Origin: Rhizobium sp. Q54
GTDB lineage: Bacteria; Pseudomonadota; Alphaproteobacteria; Rickettsiales; UBA1997
Direction: 5' to 3'
Length of the DNA stretch: 16,111 nt
Assembly: GCA_945865855.1 (NCBI GenBank)
Contig: CAMBES010000011.1
Coordinates: 1 to 16,111 of the forward strand
Shown: positions 1-7,804 of the stretch, piece after piece
How the letters are laid out: the number at the start of each line of letters is the position of its first letter
Position numbering within the stretch: position 1 is the stretch's first letter
Translations under genes and position numbers: made by a program
The notes under the pieces: generated by a model
What the model was told of the DNA's origin: nothing
What the model saw: only the letters and a program-made list of their open reading frames with translations
Database searches by the model: none

Positions 1-84
1 AGCGCTGGCCTTCGCCTCTTCGCTTGCCCAATTGCTGCAAGCGGTGAGTGAAGTTAGGGTAAGGAGTAGAATTAACTTTTTCAT
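1..84 (-). CDS. Lipoprotein, N-terminal part only (cut by window edge)
   Basis: The 28 codons that fit in the window start MKKLILLLTLTSLTAC: a short basic start, a leucine-rich hydrophobic core and a lipobox LTAC with Cys16 as the lipidated residue. This is a typical type II (Lsp-cleaved) signal peptide, so the product should be an envelope lipoprotein. Ser follows the cysteine, so an outer-membrane destination is plausible. The start codon overlaps the stop of the upstream lipoprotein gene by one base (TAATG), which suggests translational coupling. I see no clear ribosome binding site. The mature domain lies outside the window, so no function can be named. Confidence 0.75.
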   Translation of the reverse strand, partial: MKKLILLLTLTSLTACSNWASEEAKASA

Positions 85-701
85 TATTGAGCAGTTTTTT
101 CGTTAGCTACTGGCTTGCTTCCTCTTTCTGTTTCAAGCTCAGAGAAAAGTTCTTTTGAGGCCTCTTGAGTTTTTGCAATATTCTCGCGAGCAACGTTTGA
201 TTTAGCTAATTGTGCGGAAAAAGATTTTTGGCTGTCGGCCAAAAACTTGCTGTAATCTTCGTTGCTAAGAAGCATGTGAACGTAAAGCGTGCCATCTTCA
301 GATTTAAAAATGTTGATTCTCTTCACGCCAGAAAGTGGAAGATTTTTTACCACTTCTTTACTTGCTTGAGCAAAGAATTCTTCAACATCATCCGCGCCAT
401 TTACGTTGGCTGAGCGCATTGAATCTTTAGTGATACGAGAAATTTCCGACTGAATTGTTGCGGCGATATTTGCCTTGGCATCTAGCTCAGCTTTTGGAAT
501 TTGAAATTTAATTCCGCCTTTTGAGGGGTTCGCGATACCAACTCCGGCAACGCCATTTGGAACTGCGGGATCAAGGACCCAGGCTGGCAAATTATTCAAA
601 TCTCCACTGTTAGCTTTGATATTTTTGTCGTCTTTCTTTGCACAGGCAGAAGAAAAAATTAATGCAGCAATTGAAGAGATGAGAAGAATTTTATTTTTCA
701 T
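84..701 (-). CDS. Outer-membrane lipoprotein, LPP20-like
   Basis: The protein has 205 residues. The N-terminus is a lipoprotein signal peptide with a hydrophobic stretch at about residues 5-18 and cysteine at 20 in the context FSSAC. The mature part opens with a charged linker and then LPAWVLDP, a GVAGVGIA segment and an alanine-rich helix with ELDAKANIAATIQSEIS. That order (P-x-W, then GxG, then a helix of A/L/I repeats) resembles the LPP20 lipoprotein family, first known from Helicobacter. The family has no established enzymatic role. The last 50 or so residues are polar and helical and look like a tail. The gene stands 164 bases downstream of lptG and is coupled to a second lipoprotein gene by a TAATG overlap. 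The lipoprotein call is firm; the family call is by eye and moderate. Confidence 0.7.
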   Translation of the reverse strand: MKNKILLISSIAALIFSSACAKKDDKNIKANSGDLNNLPAWVLDPAVPNGVAGVGIANPSKGGIKFQIPKAELDAKANIAATIQSEISRITKDSMRSANVNGADDVEEFFAQASKEVVKNLPLSGVKRINIFKSEDGTLYVHMLLSNEDYSKFLADSQKSFSAQLAKSNVARENIAKTQEASKELFSELETERGSKPVANEKTAQ

Positions 702-865
702 ATTTTTTGAAATATTGATTTAGTGGGAAGATTCGAGAGTTGTTTTGCTGAAAAAAAATTCAAGAGAGAAAATGCTCGTCATCGTTAACCCTAAGGGCCT
801 AAACAATTTTGCAAATAAAGACTCTCGAAATTTTCAACATCTGCGATATCGCAATGAAAAATTGG

Positions 866-1969
866 TCAAATACTTTCTTTTTGGTAAATGAGCAATGTTC
901 CAATCGCGAGACAGATAAGAGCGATTAGCCAAGTTGCCGCGAAAATTGGAATTAGCCCGGAAGCGCCGAGAGCGTTGATGATGCTTGAGGCTATGTAAAG
1001 AATCAGGCCCAGAACAATCCCGCAAAGAATCAGAAAAATCGTGTTCTGATTCCGAATGTGATTAAGACTGAAATAGCAGGCAATCAAACTCATTGCTGCG
1101 AATAGTAGAGGCTTAGTTAGTAGCGAGTGAAAATAAATTATAAATTTTGTCGTTGAAAAGCCTGAGGAGGCAAGGTCTTGAATCAATGTGGGCAATTCAA
1201 AAAGTGAAAATATTTTTACGTTTTGAAAATTATTTACGACTTTTTGAATCACGAAATTCGCTTCTAAATCGGTTGGAATCGAGATGCTGTTAAGATTTTT
1301 GTTTAGCGATATTTCATCGTTAAGTATGGATTTATCGAGCAACCAAAAACCTTTTTTGAGAAACATTTTTTCGGTATCAATTTTCTTGTAGAACTCACCT
1401 TGTTTGTTGAAGAACCAAATCGTTACATCGTCAAATTCAAGATCCTCCTGATAAATTTTTTTAGTTAGAATCACCAACTCCTCTCCAGGCTTTTCGAGGC
1501 TATTTTGTTTAAGCCATACACCTCCTTGCGGCACTGTTACTTCACGCAATTCCTTGCGAACGTATTTACTTTCGAGACTGTGAAATTGCTGGGTCATTTT
1601 TATCGAAAGTAAGTCAAGAATCGTGACCCAAAAAATACCAAGAATCATGGCGGAGAGGGCTATTGGTCGAACAATCTGCCATAAAGAAAATCCGCTAACT
1701 CGAATGATGGTAATCTCGCTGCGTGACGAAAGTGTAAAAAACGTGATAATGGTTGCGACCAATACCAGTGAAGACACAACATCATTAAGGAAGTCTGGAA
1801 TTTGTAGAAAGGCCAGTAAAACACTGATGTAAAATGGACTTTCGCTTTCGCTCATTTTTTTCATCGTCTCCATGAAATTGATGAAAAAAATTATCAGCGA
1901 AAATCCGCATAAAACTTGCAGAAATCTGGTCAGAAAATTTTTGGCGAGGTAGTAATTAATTTTCTTCAT
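866..1969 (-). CDS. lptG: LPS export ABC transporter permease LptG
   Basis: LptG pairs with LptF and the LptB2 ATPase in the inner membrane. The complex extracts lipopolysaccharide and pushes it onto the periplasmic LptC-LptA bridge. The 367 residues match the YjgP/YjgQ family length and layout: membrane segments near residues 13-33, 47-80 and 98-120, a periplasmic beta-rich domain from about 121 to 280, then three more segments near 287-303, 311-333 and 340-362. The cytoplasmic loop with SSRSEITIIRVSG after the second segment is the usual LptB-coupling region (compare E-I-T/V-x-x-R-x-S-G in the family). It follows lptF with a four-base ATGA overlap (1966-1969), so the two subunits are probably made in equal amounts. 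The assignment to LptG rather than LptF rests on the VTVPQGGVWLKQ segment and on gene order. Confidence 0.92.
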   Translation of the reverse strand: MKKINYYLAKNFLTRFLQVLCGFSLIIFFINFMETMKKMSESESPFYISVLLAFLQIPDFLNDVVSSLVLVATIITFFTLSSRSEITIIRVSGFSLWQIVRPIALSAMILGIFWVTILDLLSIKMTQQFHSLESKYVRKELREVTVPQGGVWLKQNSLEKPGEELVILTKKIYQEDLEFDDVTIWFFNKQGEFYKKIDTEKMFLKKGFWLLDKSILNDEISLNKNLNSISIPTDLEANFVIQKVVNNFQNVKIFSLFELPTLIQDLASSGFSTTKFIIYFHSLLTKPLLFAAMSLIACYFSLNHIRNQNTIFLILCGIVLGLILYIASSIINALGASGLIPIFAATWLIALICLAIGTLLIYQKESI

Positions 1970-3039
1970 TTGGTCGGCTCCAAAAGCTTCAAACTGAGCA
2001 CTGAAAATAAGAGAAAATTCAAGTAAGGCAGGGGCGCAAAATTTATTGAGAGTTCGATTAAGTTGTAGCTCGCAATAGTGAGTCCAAGGAAAATTACCGA
2101 TACCATGATTGCCGCAACCGTATTTTTCAAATTGCCATGGCGATTGAATTGTCCGCGCATTACAAAAGCTGCGGCGATTAGTGCGAAGGCGATTGGAAGT
2201 AGTGGGTAAGTGAAGCGCTGATTTATTTCGACACGATATTTCGCGCGCTCAAATTCTTGAAGATCTTCGCTGGGATTAAAGAGTTCATGCAGGTAGAGCT
2301 CGCCAGTTTTCCAGCGCAAGACCGCGTCATTCTTTTGATTTTCAGTTAAATTAAAAACGTAATTGTCGAAGTTGAGAATTTCAGTTTTTTGATCTTGGTA
2401 ATTAAATCTTTGGACAGTGCCGTTTTGCATGTGAAGCAAAGCAGATTTATCTTCGACGGAAATGCGACCAGACTGAGCGGTAATTGTTGATGAATATTGA
2501 GCGTTTCTTTTGTCGTGTAGCAAAATGCCAAGTAGTTCATTATTTTTGTCACGACCACGCGCGTAAATTGTTAGATCTTTTAAGGTTTCAAAAGTTTGTG
2601 GATTGAAGGAGAGGTTGGCGTAATTATTTTGGATATTGATGCGCGAAAGCCTGAGCTCTTTGTTCGCGTAGGGCATTAAGTAAAAAGAAATGATGAAGCA
2701 AAAAAGAGAAATAATTGTCGCGAGCAAAATTATCGGATGACAAATTTGCAATTTAGTAAGGCCGGAATTTTTAAAAATAGTGATCTCATTATTGGCTAGC
2801 ATGCGATTAAAAATAAGCAGGATCGCAGCAAGAAGTGAAATGGGCGCGATGAATATGAGAAGCCAAGGCAGAATCAAAACGAAGAGGTAAAAAAAATGAC
2901 TTAGCGCTACGCCATTTTCGGTAACATATTTTACGAAGCCAATCGCACGGCTAAACCAGATAAGAAGAATCAAGACGCTGATAATTGCCGCAAAAGCAAA
3001 AGATGTTTTTTGAAAGAGGTAGCGGGCGTAGAGCTTCAA
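1966..3039 (-). CDS. lptF: LPS export ABC transporter permease LptF (TTG start)
   Basis: This is the partner permease of LptG in the LptB2FG lipopolysaccharide extractor. The 357 residues show membrane segments near 12-35, 48-77 and 99-124, a periplasmic domain to about 270, and three C-terminal segments near 276-295, 305-328 and 335-352. The loop NNEITIFKNSGLTKLQI is the family's cytoplasmic coupling helix. The start is a TTG whose bases overlap the thrC stop (TTGA, 3036-3039). A GGAGAG ribosome binding site lies a few bases upstream, inside the end of thrC, and supports this start. The next internal ATG would remove the first membrane segment. The four-base overlaps on both sides make thrC-lptF-lptG one transcription unit. 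Pairing with a threonine gene has no obvious functional logic. Confidence 0.92.
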   Translation of the reverse strand: MKLYARYLFQKTSFAFAAIISVLILLIWFSRAIGFVKYVTENGVALSHFFYLFVLILPWLLIFIAPISLLAAILLIFNRMLANNEITIFKNSGLTKLQICHPIILLATIISLFCFIISFYLMPYANKELRLSRINIQNNYANLSFNPQTFETLKDLTIYARGRDKNNELLGILLHDKRNAQYSSTITAQSGRISVEDKSALLHMQNGTVQRFNYQDQKTEILNFDNYVFNLTENQKNDAVLRWKTGELYLHELFNPSEDLQEFERAKYRVEINQRFTYPLLPIAFALIAAAFVMRGQFNRHGNLKNTVAAIMVSVIFLGLTIASYNLIELSINFAPLPYLNFLLFSVLSLKLLEPTK

Positions 3040-4439
3040 ATTCTCTCCGCAATAAATTGCTTAACTTCTTCAAGATTATTTTTGATCACAGAAAAATTTT
3101 CTTCGCGCGTCATTAAGTCTTTCAGGAAGGTTGGTAATGTTGGTTTTGGAGCTCCAGCGCTAACTACCGCTTCGGGGAATTTTGCAGGATGAGCGGTGGC
3201 CAAGCTGACCACGAATTCATTGTTGTGATTTTTGCCTTCAAAAAATTTGTGAGCGGCATAAACGCCGATAGCACTATGTGGATCAAGGGTTTTGCCGGTA
3301 TTTTTGAAAATTTCGTTAATTATTTTTTTGGTGTTTTCGTCGTCGCAAGAAAATGCCTCAAAATCTTTTTGGATTATTCTTAGAACTTCATCGGATACTT
3401 TTAAAAATCCGGTGCGCTCAAATTCGGCCATTAATTCAGGTAGTTTTTCTTCGGATCTTTGAGTTTTATATGTATCAAAAAGTAGCCGTTCGAAATTGCT
3501 TGAGACCTGGATATTCATGCTTGGAGAAATGGTCTCGATCATGGCATCCTTGCGGTAATCATTTTTGGTAAGGAAGCGAACCAGGATATCATTTGAATTG
3601 GTGGCAATAATTAGTTTGTTAATTTTTAGACCCATTCTTTTGGCCAAATGCCCAGCGTAAATATCGCCAAAATTTCCACTCGGAACAGAAAATGAAATTG
3701 GCGTCTTGTCGGCTCCAAGTCTGAGTCCGGCATAAAAATAATACACAATCTGAGCCATAATTCGAACAAAATTAATCGAATTTACGGCGATCATTTTCTT
3801 GCCGCTCAAGAAGCTTTGTTCAGCGAACATTTTTTTAACGAGAGCCTGGCAATCATCAAAATTTCCTTCGACTGCGAGATTAAAAACATTGTCAGCAGAT
3901 GTTGTTGTCATCTGCCTTCTTTGCACGGCAGAAACTTTTTCATGCGGATGAAGAATGAAGATTTTTGCATTTGCACAACCACGACAGCCTTGAATAGCAG
4001 CGGATCCGGTATCTCCAGAAGTGGCGCCAATAATCACAATTTTTTCTGATCTCTTGCTCAAAAAATGATCAAGTAAATTTCCTAAAAATTGCAGAGCAAA
4101 ATCTTTAAAGGCGAGAGTTGGCCCATGAAAAAGCTCAAGAAGAAAATTATTACGAGATAACTGTTTTAGAGGAGCTATGGCCTGATGGGAAAAATTCTCG
4201 TAAGATTTTTTGATAATTTTTTTGTAACTTTCTGAATCGATTTCGCTTTCAACAAAATAACGAGTTACTTCAAAAAATAACTCTTCGTAGCTGAGTTTTT
4301 TGAATTCAGAAATTTTCTTTTCGTCAAATTGTGGTAAAAAATCTGGAACGTATAGACCGCCATCGCTTGCCAACCCCCGGAATACAGCGTCTTCGAATGA
4401 AAGAGTTGGTGCAGCAAGTCGGGTTGAAATGAATTTCAT
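3036..4439 (-). CDS. thrC: Threonine synthase
   Basis: This enzyme converts O-phosphohomoserine to threonine and phosphate with pyridoxal phosphate, the last step of threonine synthesis, in the cytoplasm. The 467 residues fit the long proteobacterial form. The N-terminal signature FEDAVFRGLASDGGLYVPD lies at residues 15-33. The PLP lysine is Lys112 in PTLAFKDFALQF. The glycine-rich GATSGDTGSAA (138-148) and SVPSGNFGD (251-259) segments hold cofactor and substrate phosphate. The C-terminal DPHSAIGVYAA and a late SLATAHPAKFPEAV complete the family pattern. The gene leads the operon thrC-lptF-lptG and is divergent from rppH across 51 bases, so both promoters must lie in that short gap. Its presence suggests the cell makes threonine, unlike most obligate intracellular Rickettsiales. 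Confidence 0.96.
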   Translation of the reverse strand: MKFISTRLAAPTLSFEDAVFRGLASDGGLYVPDFLPQFDEKKISEFKKLSYEELFFEVTRYFVESEIDSESYKKIIKKSYENFSHQAIAPLKQLSRNNFLLELFHGPTLAFKDFALQFLGNLLDHFLSKRSEKIVIIGATSGDTGSAAIQGCRGCANAKIFILHPHEKVSAVQRRQMTTTSADNVFNLAVEGNFDDCQALVKKMFAEQSFLSGKKMIAVNSINFVRIMAQIVYYFYAGLRLGADKTPISFSVPSGNFGDIYAGHLAKRMGLKINKLIIATNSNDILVRFLTKNDYRKDAMIETISPSMNIQVSSNFERLLFDTYKTQRSEEKLPELMAEFERTGFLKVSDEVLRIIQKDFEAFSCDDENTKKIINEIFKNTGKTLDPHSAIGVYAAHKFFEGKNHNNEFVVSLATAHPAKFPEAVVSAGAPKPTLPTFLKDLMTREENFSVIKNNLEEVKQFIAERI

Positions 4440-4490
4440 TGTTTAAAATTTTGCTCAAGGGAATTTGTTTGGGAAATCAGAAAAATTTTT

Positions 4491-4985
4491 ATGCAATCAA
4501 TCCAGCCAAGTCAAATTAAGCCAGATTACCTCTATCGAAGCGGTGTAGGCATCATGTTAATCAATCAGGAAAAGAAGATTTTTGTCGGTAAAAGAATCGA
4601 TAATAATTCTGATGCTTGGCAAATGCCGCAGGGCGGTGCCGATCCAGGCGAGGAAGAAGATGTGGCGATGTTTCGTGAGCTGCGCGAAGAGACGGGAATT
4701 ATCAGCTCGGCAGTTAAAGTTATTAAAAAAAGTTCCAGTCATTTTTACTACAATTTGCCTTACAATTTGCAGAAGAAATTTTGGGGTGGAAAATATTTGG
4801 GACAGAAGCAGAGATGGTATTTGGCGCAGTTTAACGGTGATGAGTCATTGATTAATCTTCGTGGCGAAAATCCAGAATTTTCGCATTGGAAATGGATTGA
4901 AAAAGATCAGCTAATCGGCTCTATTGTTGGTTTTAAGCGCGGTCTTTATCGAGATGTAATCAAAGAATTTTCAGACTGTTTATGA
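4491..4985 (+). CDS. rppH: RNA pyrophosphohydrolase (Nudix), RppH
   Basis: RppH removes pyrophosphate from the 5' triphosphate end of mRNA and so triggers RNase E-dependent decay. Alphaproteobacterial members (IalA of Bartonella, InvA of Rickettsia) also hydrolyse diadenosine polyphosphates and have been linked to invasion. The 164 residues carry a complete Nudix box at 48-70 (G-x5-E-x7-RELREETGI), so the metal-binding glutamates E63, E66 and E67 are intact. The preceding WQMPQGG is diagnostic of the RppH/IalA subgroup. The YRSGVGIML start and a late WKWIE segment also match. It is divergent from thrC, and its TGA overlaps the holC start (ATGA). Confidence 0.95.
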   Translation: MQSIQPSQIKPDYLYRSGVGIMLINQEKKIFVGKRIDNNSDAWQMPQGGADPGEEEDVAMFRELREETGIISSAVKVIKKSSSHFYYNLPYNLQKKFWGGKYLGQKQRWYLAQFNGDESLINLRGENPEFSHWKWIEKDQLIGSIVGFKRGLYRDVIKEFSDCL

Positions 4986-5395
4986 AGCCAGAAATAAATT
5001 TTTATCAAGTTGACGAAGACATATTCAAGTCTCTGGCGCCCTTACTTCTCAAGATTTTGAGTGAAAAGAAAAGAGTATTAATTTTTTGTCGCAAACAAGC
5101 GCAAATTAATGAAATTGACGGAGCTTTGTGGAATTATGGTCGTAATAAATTCATCCCACATGCGACGATTTTCGATAAGGAATTTGAGTCAAAAAGACAG
5201 CCAGTTTTACTCAGCAATGAAGAAGAGAATTTGAACCTGGCTGATTATCTAGTTTTTTTAGACGAGCCATCTGAGGTTTTTATTTCCGAGTTCTCGCGCG
5301 TTTTTTATTTTTTCGAAGAAGGAAATAATTCAGCAAAAGTTAAGCCGACCAAATTCTACAAAAAAGTAGATGGCAAATGGGTTGTCGGTAACTAA
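4982..5395 (+). CDS. holC: DNA polymerase III chi subunit
   Basis: Chi is a small accessory protein of the clamp-loader complex. It links the polymerase III holoenzyme to single-stranded-DNA-binding protein through the SSB C-terminal tail. The 137 residues are close to the family's usual length. Recognisable elements are the opening INFYQV, the central VLIFCRKQAQINEIDGALW block, the FIPH motif at residues 57-60 and a late LVFLDE strand, all in the order seen in HolC proteins. The end (FYKKVDGKWVV) is more variable. It is coupled to rppH by a four-base ATGA overlap and converges on ccoG. Divergence is high, as is usual for this subunit, so the call rests on motif order and size. Confidence 0.87.
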   Translation: MKPEINFYQVDEDIFKSLAPLLLKILSEKKRVLIFCRKQAQINEIDGALWNYGRNKFIPHATIFDKEFESKRQPVLLSNEEENLNLADYLVFLDEPSEVFISEFSRVFYFFEEGNNSAKVKPTKFYKKVDGKWVVGN

Positions 5396-5414
5396 TAACG
5401 CCATTACGACTTTT
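5384..5414 (+). terminator. Possible weak terminator between holC and ccoG
   Basis: A short imperfect stem pairs GTCGGTAA (5384-5391) with TTACGAC (5404-5410) with one bulged G, across a 12-base loop, and is followed by four T residues (5411-5414). The left arm lies inside the last codons of holC. The stem is short and the T-run modest, so this is weak. It is the only hairpin I see in the 44-base convergent gap. Confidence 0.3.
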
Positions 5415-5439
5415 GAGAAGATGACGCGAAATAAAAAGA

Positions 5440-6807
5440 CTATCTGGAAATAAATACCGCTTGAACTTTTTTCTCTTGCACATCGTCGGTTATGATGAAT
5501 TCCACCAAGCCTCGCCCTTCCTCATTTTGATCTAGGAAGTCTTTCGTTAGAGTTACAAAAACTTTGAAGGTTAACGCCTCGTCATGATCAACCACAAGAT
5601 TCTCTAAATCAGCATTTACAATCTTTGCGCTGGCTTCAGCTGGGTGTAAAATTTTAAGCGCAAAAGTTTTTCTCTCGTGAGTTTTGTTGACGATTTTTAT
5701 CGAATAACCGTTACGAATTGAGCCATCGGAGAGGCGAACAAAAATAGGATCGCGATCAGGAATGGCACTAACTTCAAGAGTGGGTTTGTAGAGCAAGCTG
5801 CGAATCATTATTCCGCAAACCAAAGTTAAAATTGTCGCATAATAAATACTGCGCGGCTTGAGAATTTTAAATTTTTTCTCCGGCTTTGGATCGAGCATGT
5901 GAGCCATGGTGTCATAGCGAATCAATCCTTTAGGTAGGCCAATTTTTTCCATTACATTGTCGCATGCATCGACACAGAGTCCGCAGGCGATACATTCCAT
6001 TTGTAGGCCGTTGCGGATGTCGATTCCGGTAGGACAGACGACAACGCATTGTTTGCAATCGATGCAGTGTCCTTGAGTTTTTGCCGCATCTCCATCCCAC
6101 TTTCCGCGAGGCTCGCCGCGTTTTTCATCGTAAGAAATAATCAAAGTATTTTTGTCAAACATCGCAGATTGAAAGCGCGAATAAGGACACATGTAGGTAC
6201 AAACTTGTTCACGCGCGAAGCCGGCCATGATGTAGGTTGAGGCGGCAATTCCAAGTATCCAGCCCCAGATATTAAAGGTAAGATTTTTGTGCAGTGAAAT
6301 CGCATCATTGAAATAACAAGCGAACCCGTAACCAGTGATTAGCGAGACAATAATCCAACTAAAATGAGTCGCTGTTTTACGCCAAAATTTTTCGAAATTA
6401 TTTTTACGATCGAGGATAATTCGAGCGTTACGATCGCCCTGGAATAGCTTTTCGAAGGCCACGAAAATATCAGTCCAAACCGTTTGAAAGCATGCATAGC
6501 CGCACCAAATTCTGCCAAAAAGCGAAGTAACAAAAAATAATATTACTGCGGCAATAAGAAGAATTCCGGCTAGGTAATAAATTTCCTGCGGCCAAATTTC
6601 GATCCAGAAAAAATATATTTTGCTGCCGGGTAGATCGATTAGAATCGCCTGATTTGGTGAGCCTTCACCGCGATCAAAACGAATCAGGGGACTTAGTAAA
6701 TAAATGCTGAGAAATACTGTGTTTAGAATCGATTTTAACCTACGGAATCGGCCCTTAACGCTTTGGGGATAAAGTCTTTTTCGAGCTGCGAAATACTCTC
6801 CTAACAT
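5440..6807 (-). CDS. ccoG: Cytochrome c oxidase accessory protein CcoG (FixG)
   Basis: CcoG/FixG is a membrane-bound iron-sulfur protein needed for assembly of cbb3-type cytochrome c oxidase. In studied bacteria it reduces copper for delivery to the enzyme. The 455 residues show membrane segments near 30-45, 76-96, 150-168 and 180-198, a FGRIWCGYACFQTVW motif (98-111) and VCTYMCPYSRFQS (202-214), both conserved in the family. Two [4Fe-4S] ferredoxin motifs have cysteines 248/251/254/258 and 272/275/278/282. A C-terminal immunoglobulin-like domain runs from about 340 to the end. The length is typical. No ccoNOP or ccoHIS genes are adjacent in this window, so the oxidase must be encoded elsewhere. 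The gene is transcribed away from rplU. Confidence 0.96.
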   Translation of the reverse strand: MLGEYFAARKRLYPQSVKGRFRRLKSILNTVFLSIYLLSPLIRFDRGEGSPNQAILIDLPGSKIYFFWIEIWPQEIYYLAGILLIAAVILFFVTSLFGRIWCGYACFQTVWTDIFVAFEKLFQGDRNARIILDRKNNFEKFWRKTATHFSWIIVSLITGYGFACYFNDAISLHKNLTFNIWGWILGIAASTYIMAGFAREQVCTYMCPYSRFQSAMFDKNTLIISYDEKRGEPRGKWDGDAAKTQGHCIDCKQCVVVCPTGIDIRNGLQMECIACGLCVDACDNVMEKIGLPKGLIRYDTMAHMLDPKPEKKFKILKPRSIYYATILTLVCGIMIRSLLYKPTLEVSAIPDRDPIFVRLSDGSIRNGYSIKIVNKTHERKTFALKILHPAEASAKIVNADLENLVVDHDEALTFKVFVTLTKDFLDQNEEGRGLVEFIITDDVQEKKVQAVFISR

Positions 6808-6824
6808 AGTTACTTTCTAAAAAG

Positions 6825-6852
6825 TTGACAAACAGATAGTCGTTAATAGGTT
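6825..6852 (+). promoter_or_regulatory. Possible promoter for rplU-rpmA
   Basis: A perfect TTGACA at 6825-6830 is followed after 16 bases by TAGGTT (6847-6852). The latter matches the -10 consensus at only three of six positions. Transcription would start about 65 bases upstream of rplU, a reasonable leader for a ribosomal protein operon. The weak -10 box keeps this tentative. Confidence 0.3.
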
Positions 6853-6923
6853 GCGCGCCCATTTTTGGCGATGATCCATCACATCTTTACAGTTAATCAA
6901 GTTTAATTCCATTTTATCCCCAA

Positions 6924-7238
6924 ATGTTTGCAATTATTGAGACCGGCGGAAAACAGTACCGCGTTTCGCCTAACGAAAAAATTATTGTCGAAAAATTAGT
7001 CGGCGATGCTGGAGCAAAAATAACTTTGGAAAAAGTCTTGCTCGTTAAAAACAACCAAGGCGAAATCAGCTTTGGAGGTCCTCTAGTCCAGGGCGCACAG
7101 GTTGAGGCCGAAATCGTAAAAACCTTTAAAAACGATAAGGTGATCATCTTCAAAAAAAGAAGAAGACAAAATTCGCGCAGAAAACGCGGACATCGTCAGC
7201 AGCAAACTCTGTTGAAAATCCTTTCAATCAAAGCGTAG
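6924..7238 (+). CDS. rplU: 50S ribosomal protein L21
   Basis: This large-subunit ribosomal protein binds 23S rRNA near L20. The 104 residues show the classical start MFAIIETGGKQYRV and a basic C-terminal block RRRQNSRRKRGHRQQ at about residues 78-92, which is the family's rRNA-binding signature. The length is standard. No clear Shine-Dalgarno sequence precedes the ATG (the upstream bases are T- and C-rich), which is odd for a highly expressed gene. The start itself is not in doubt because it gives the conserved N-terminus. It is followed by rpmA after seven bases, the usual bacterial order, and is divergent from ccoG. Confidence 0.98.
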   Translation: MFAIIETGGKQYRVSPNEKIIVEKLVGDAGAKITLEKVLLVKNNQGEISFGGPLVQGAQVEAEIVKTFKNDKVIIFKKRRRQNSRRKRGHRQQQTLLKILSIKA

Positions 7239-7245
7239 GTAAACA

Positions 7246-7503
7246 ATGGCAACGAAGAAAGCCGGCGGTAGTTCGAGAAACGGTCGTGATTCAGCGGGTA
7301 GAAGACTCGGTGTAAAAAAATACGGTTCAGAATCTGTGATAGCTGGCAATATTATTGTGCGTCAAAGAGGCACTAAATGGCATCCAGGCAAAAATGTTGG
7401 AATCGGAAAAGATCACACAATTTTTGCTAAGATTGCGGGCATTGTGAAATTCGTTAAAAGCGGACATCACAATAGAATCTTTATTGATGTAATCCCAGTC
7501 TAA
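7246..7503 (+). CDS. rpmA: 50S ribosomal protein L27
   Basis: L27 sits next to the peptidyl-transferase centre, and its flexible N-terminus contacts the tRNA acceptor ends. The 85 residues begin MATKKAGGSSRNGRDSAGRR, the family signature, with no N-terminal extension of the kind that needs protease processing in Firmicutes. RQRGTKWHPGKNVGIGKDHTIFA in the middle is also diagnostic; it spans about residues 39-61. It is co-transcribed with rplU, and a strong intrinsic terminator follows ten bases after the stop codon. Confidence 0.98.
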   Translation: MATKKAGGSSRNGRDSAGRRLGVKKYGSESVIAGNIIVRQRGTKWHPGKNVGIGKDHTIFAKIAGIVKFVKSGHHNRIFIDVIPV

Positions 7504-7512
7504 GACTTATTC

Positions 7513-7549
7513 AAAAGCCTGAATCAATGCAAACAATTCAGGCTTTTTT
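7513..7549 (+). terminator. Intrinsic terminator of rplU-rpmA
   Basis: A perfect 12-bp stem pairs AAAAGCCTGAAT (7513-7524) with ATTCAGGCTTTT (7536-7547) around an 11-base loop and runs into six T residues (7544-7549). It begins ten bases after the rpmA stop, the classical position for a rho-independent terminator. Confidence 0.93.
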
Positions 7550-7555
7550 ATTCGA

Positions 7556-7589
7556 TCAATAAAGACCGAGTCTCTTTCGTCTTTATTGA
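7556..7589. repeat. Second perfect hairpin between rpmA terminator and tRNA-Leu
   Basis: TCAATAAAGAC (7556-7566) pairs perfectly with GTCTTTATTGA (7579-7589) around a 12-base loop. The stem is AT-rich and has no T-run on either strand, so it does not look like a standard terminator. It could be a backup RNA-processing structure, part of the tRNA leader, or a protein-binding site. Confidence 0.6.
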
Positions 7590-7625
7590 CGGGATAAAAA
7601 ACTAAAAATGGCCAGCATTTAATAT

Positions 7626-7710
7626 GCGGACGTGGCGAAATTGGCAGACGCACTAGACTTAGGATCTAGCGCCTCACGGCATGGGGGTTCAAGTCCCTCC
7701 GTCCGCACCA
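7626..7710 (+). tRNA. tRNA-Leu (anticodon UAG)
   Basis: The 85-base gene, with encoded CCA, folds as a class II tRNA. The 7-bp acceptor stem pairs GCGGACG (7626-7632) with the segment ending at 7706. The D-arm contains GGCAGACGC. The anticodon stem CTAGA/TCTAG (7653-7657 and 7665-7669) encloses loop CTTAGGA with anticodon TAG at 7660-7662. There is a long variable arm and a T-arm with GGTTCAAGTCC. The long variable arm and UAG anticodon identify leucine; it reads CUN codons. It lies alone on the plus strand after the rpmA terminator. I see no convincing promoter box just upstream. Confidence 0.97.
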
Positions 7711-7804
7711 TTACTTCTGTTGTTGTGAAGCTCGAATTGGCTAGAGATCAAGCGATGATTTTGGTTGTGAAAGATGGCATATCCCTTTTGGTTAGGTAAA
7801 AACT

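Noticed and set aside
732..829. Nine-base inverted repeat TTCGAGAGT (732-740) and ACTCTCGAA (821-829) in the gap between lptG and the LPP20-like gene
   Set aside because: The arms are 80 bases apart with no supporting structure between them; it is likely chance.
842..853. Perfect 12-bp palindrome TGCGATATCGCA just downstream of lptG
   Set aside because: A few such palindromes are expected by chance in 16 kb. There is no loop for a terminator hairpin and no second copy that I noticed.
6887..6900. FNR/FixK-like site upstream of ccoG (minus strand TTGATTAACTGTAA)
   Set aside because: The first half-site TTGAT is perfect, but the second half matches ATCAA at only two of five positions. Regulation of ccoG by FNR is plausible from other bacteria but is not shown here.
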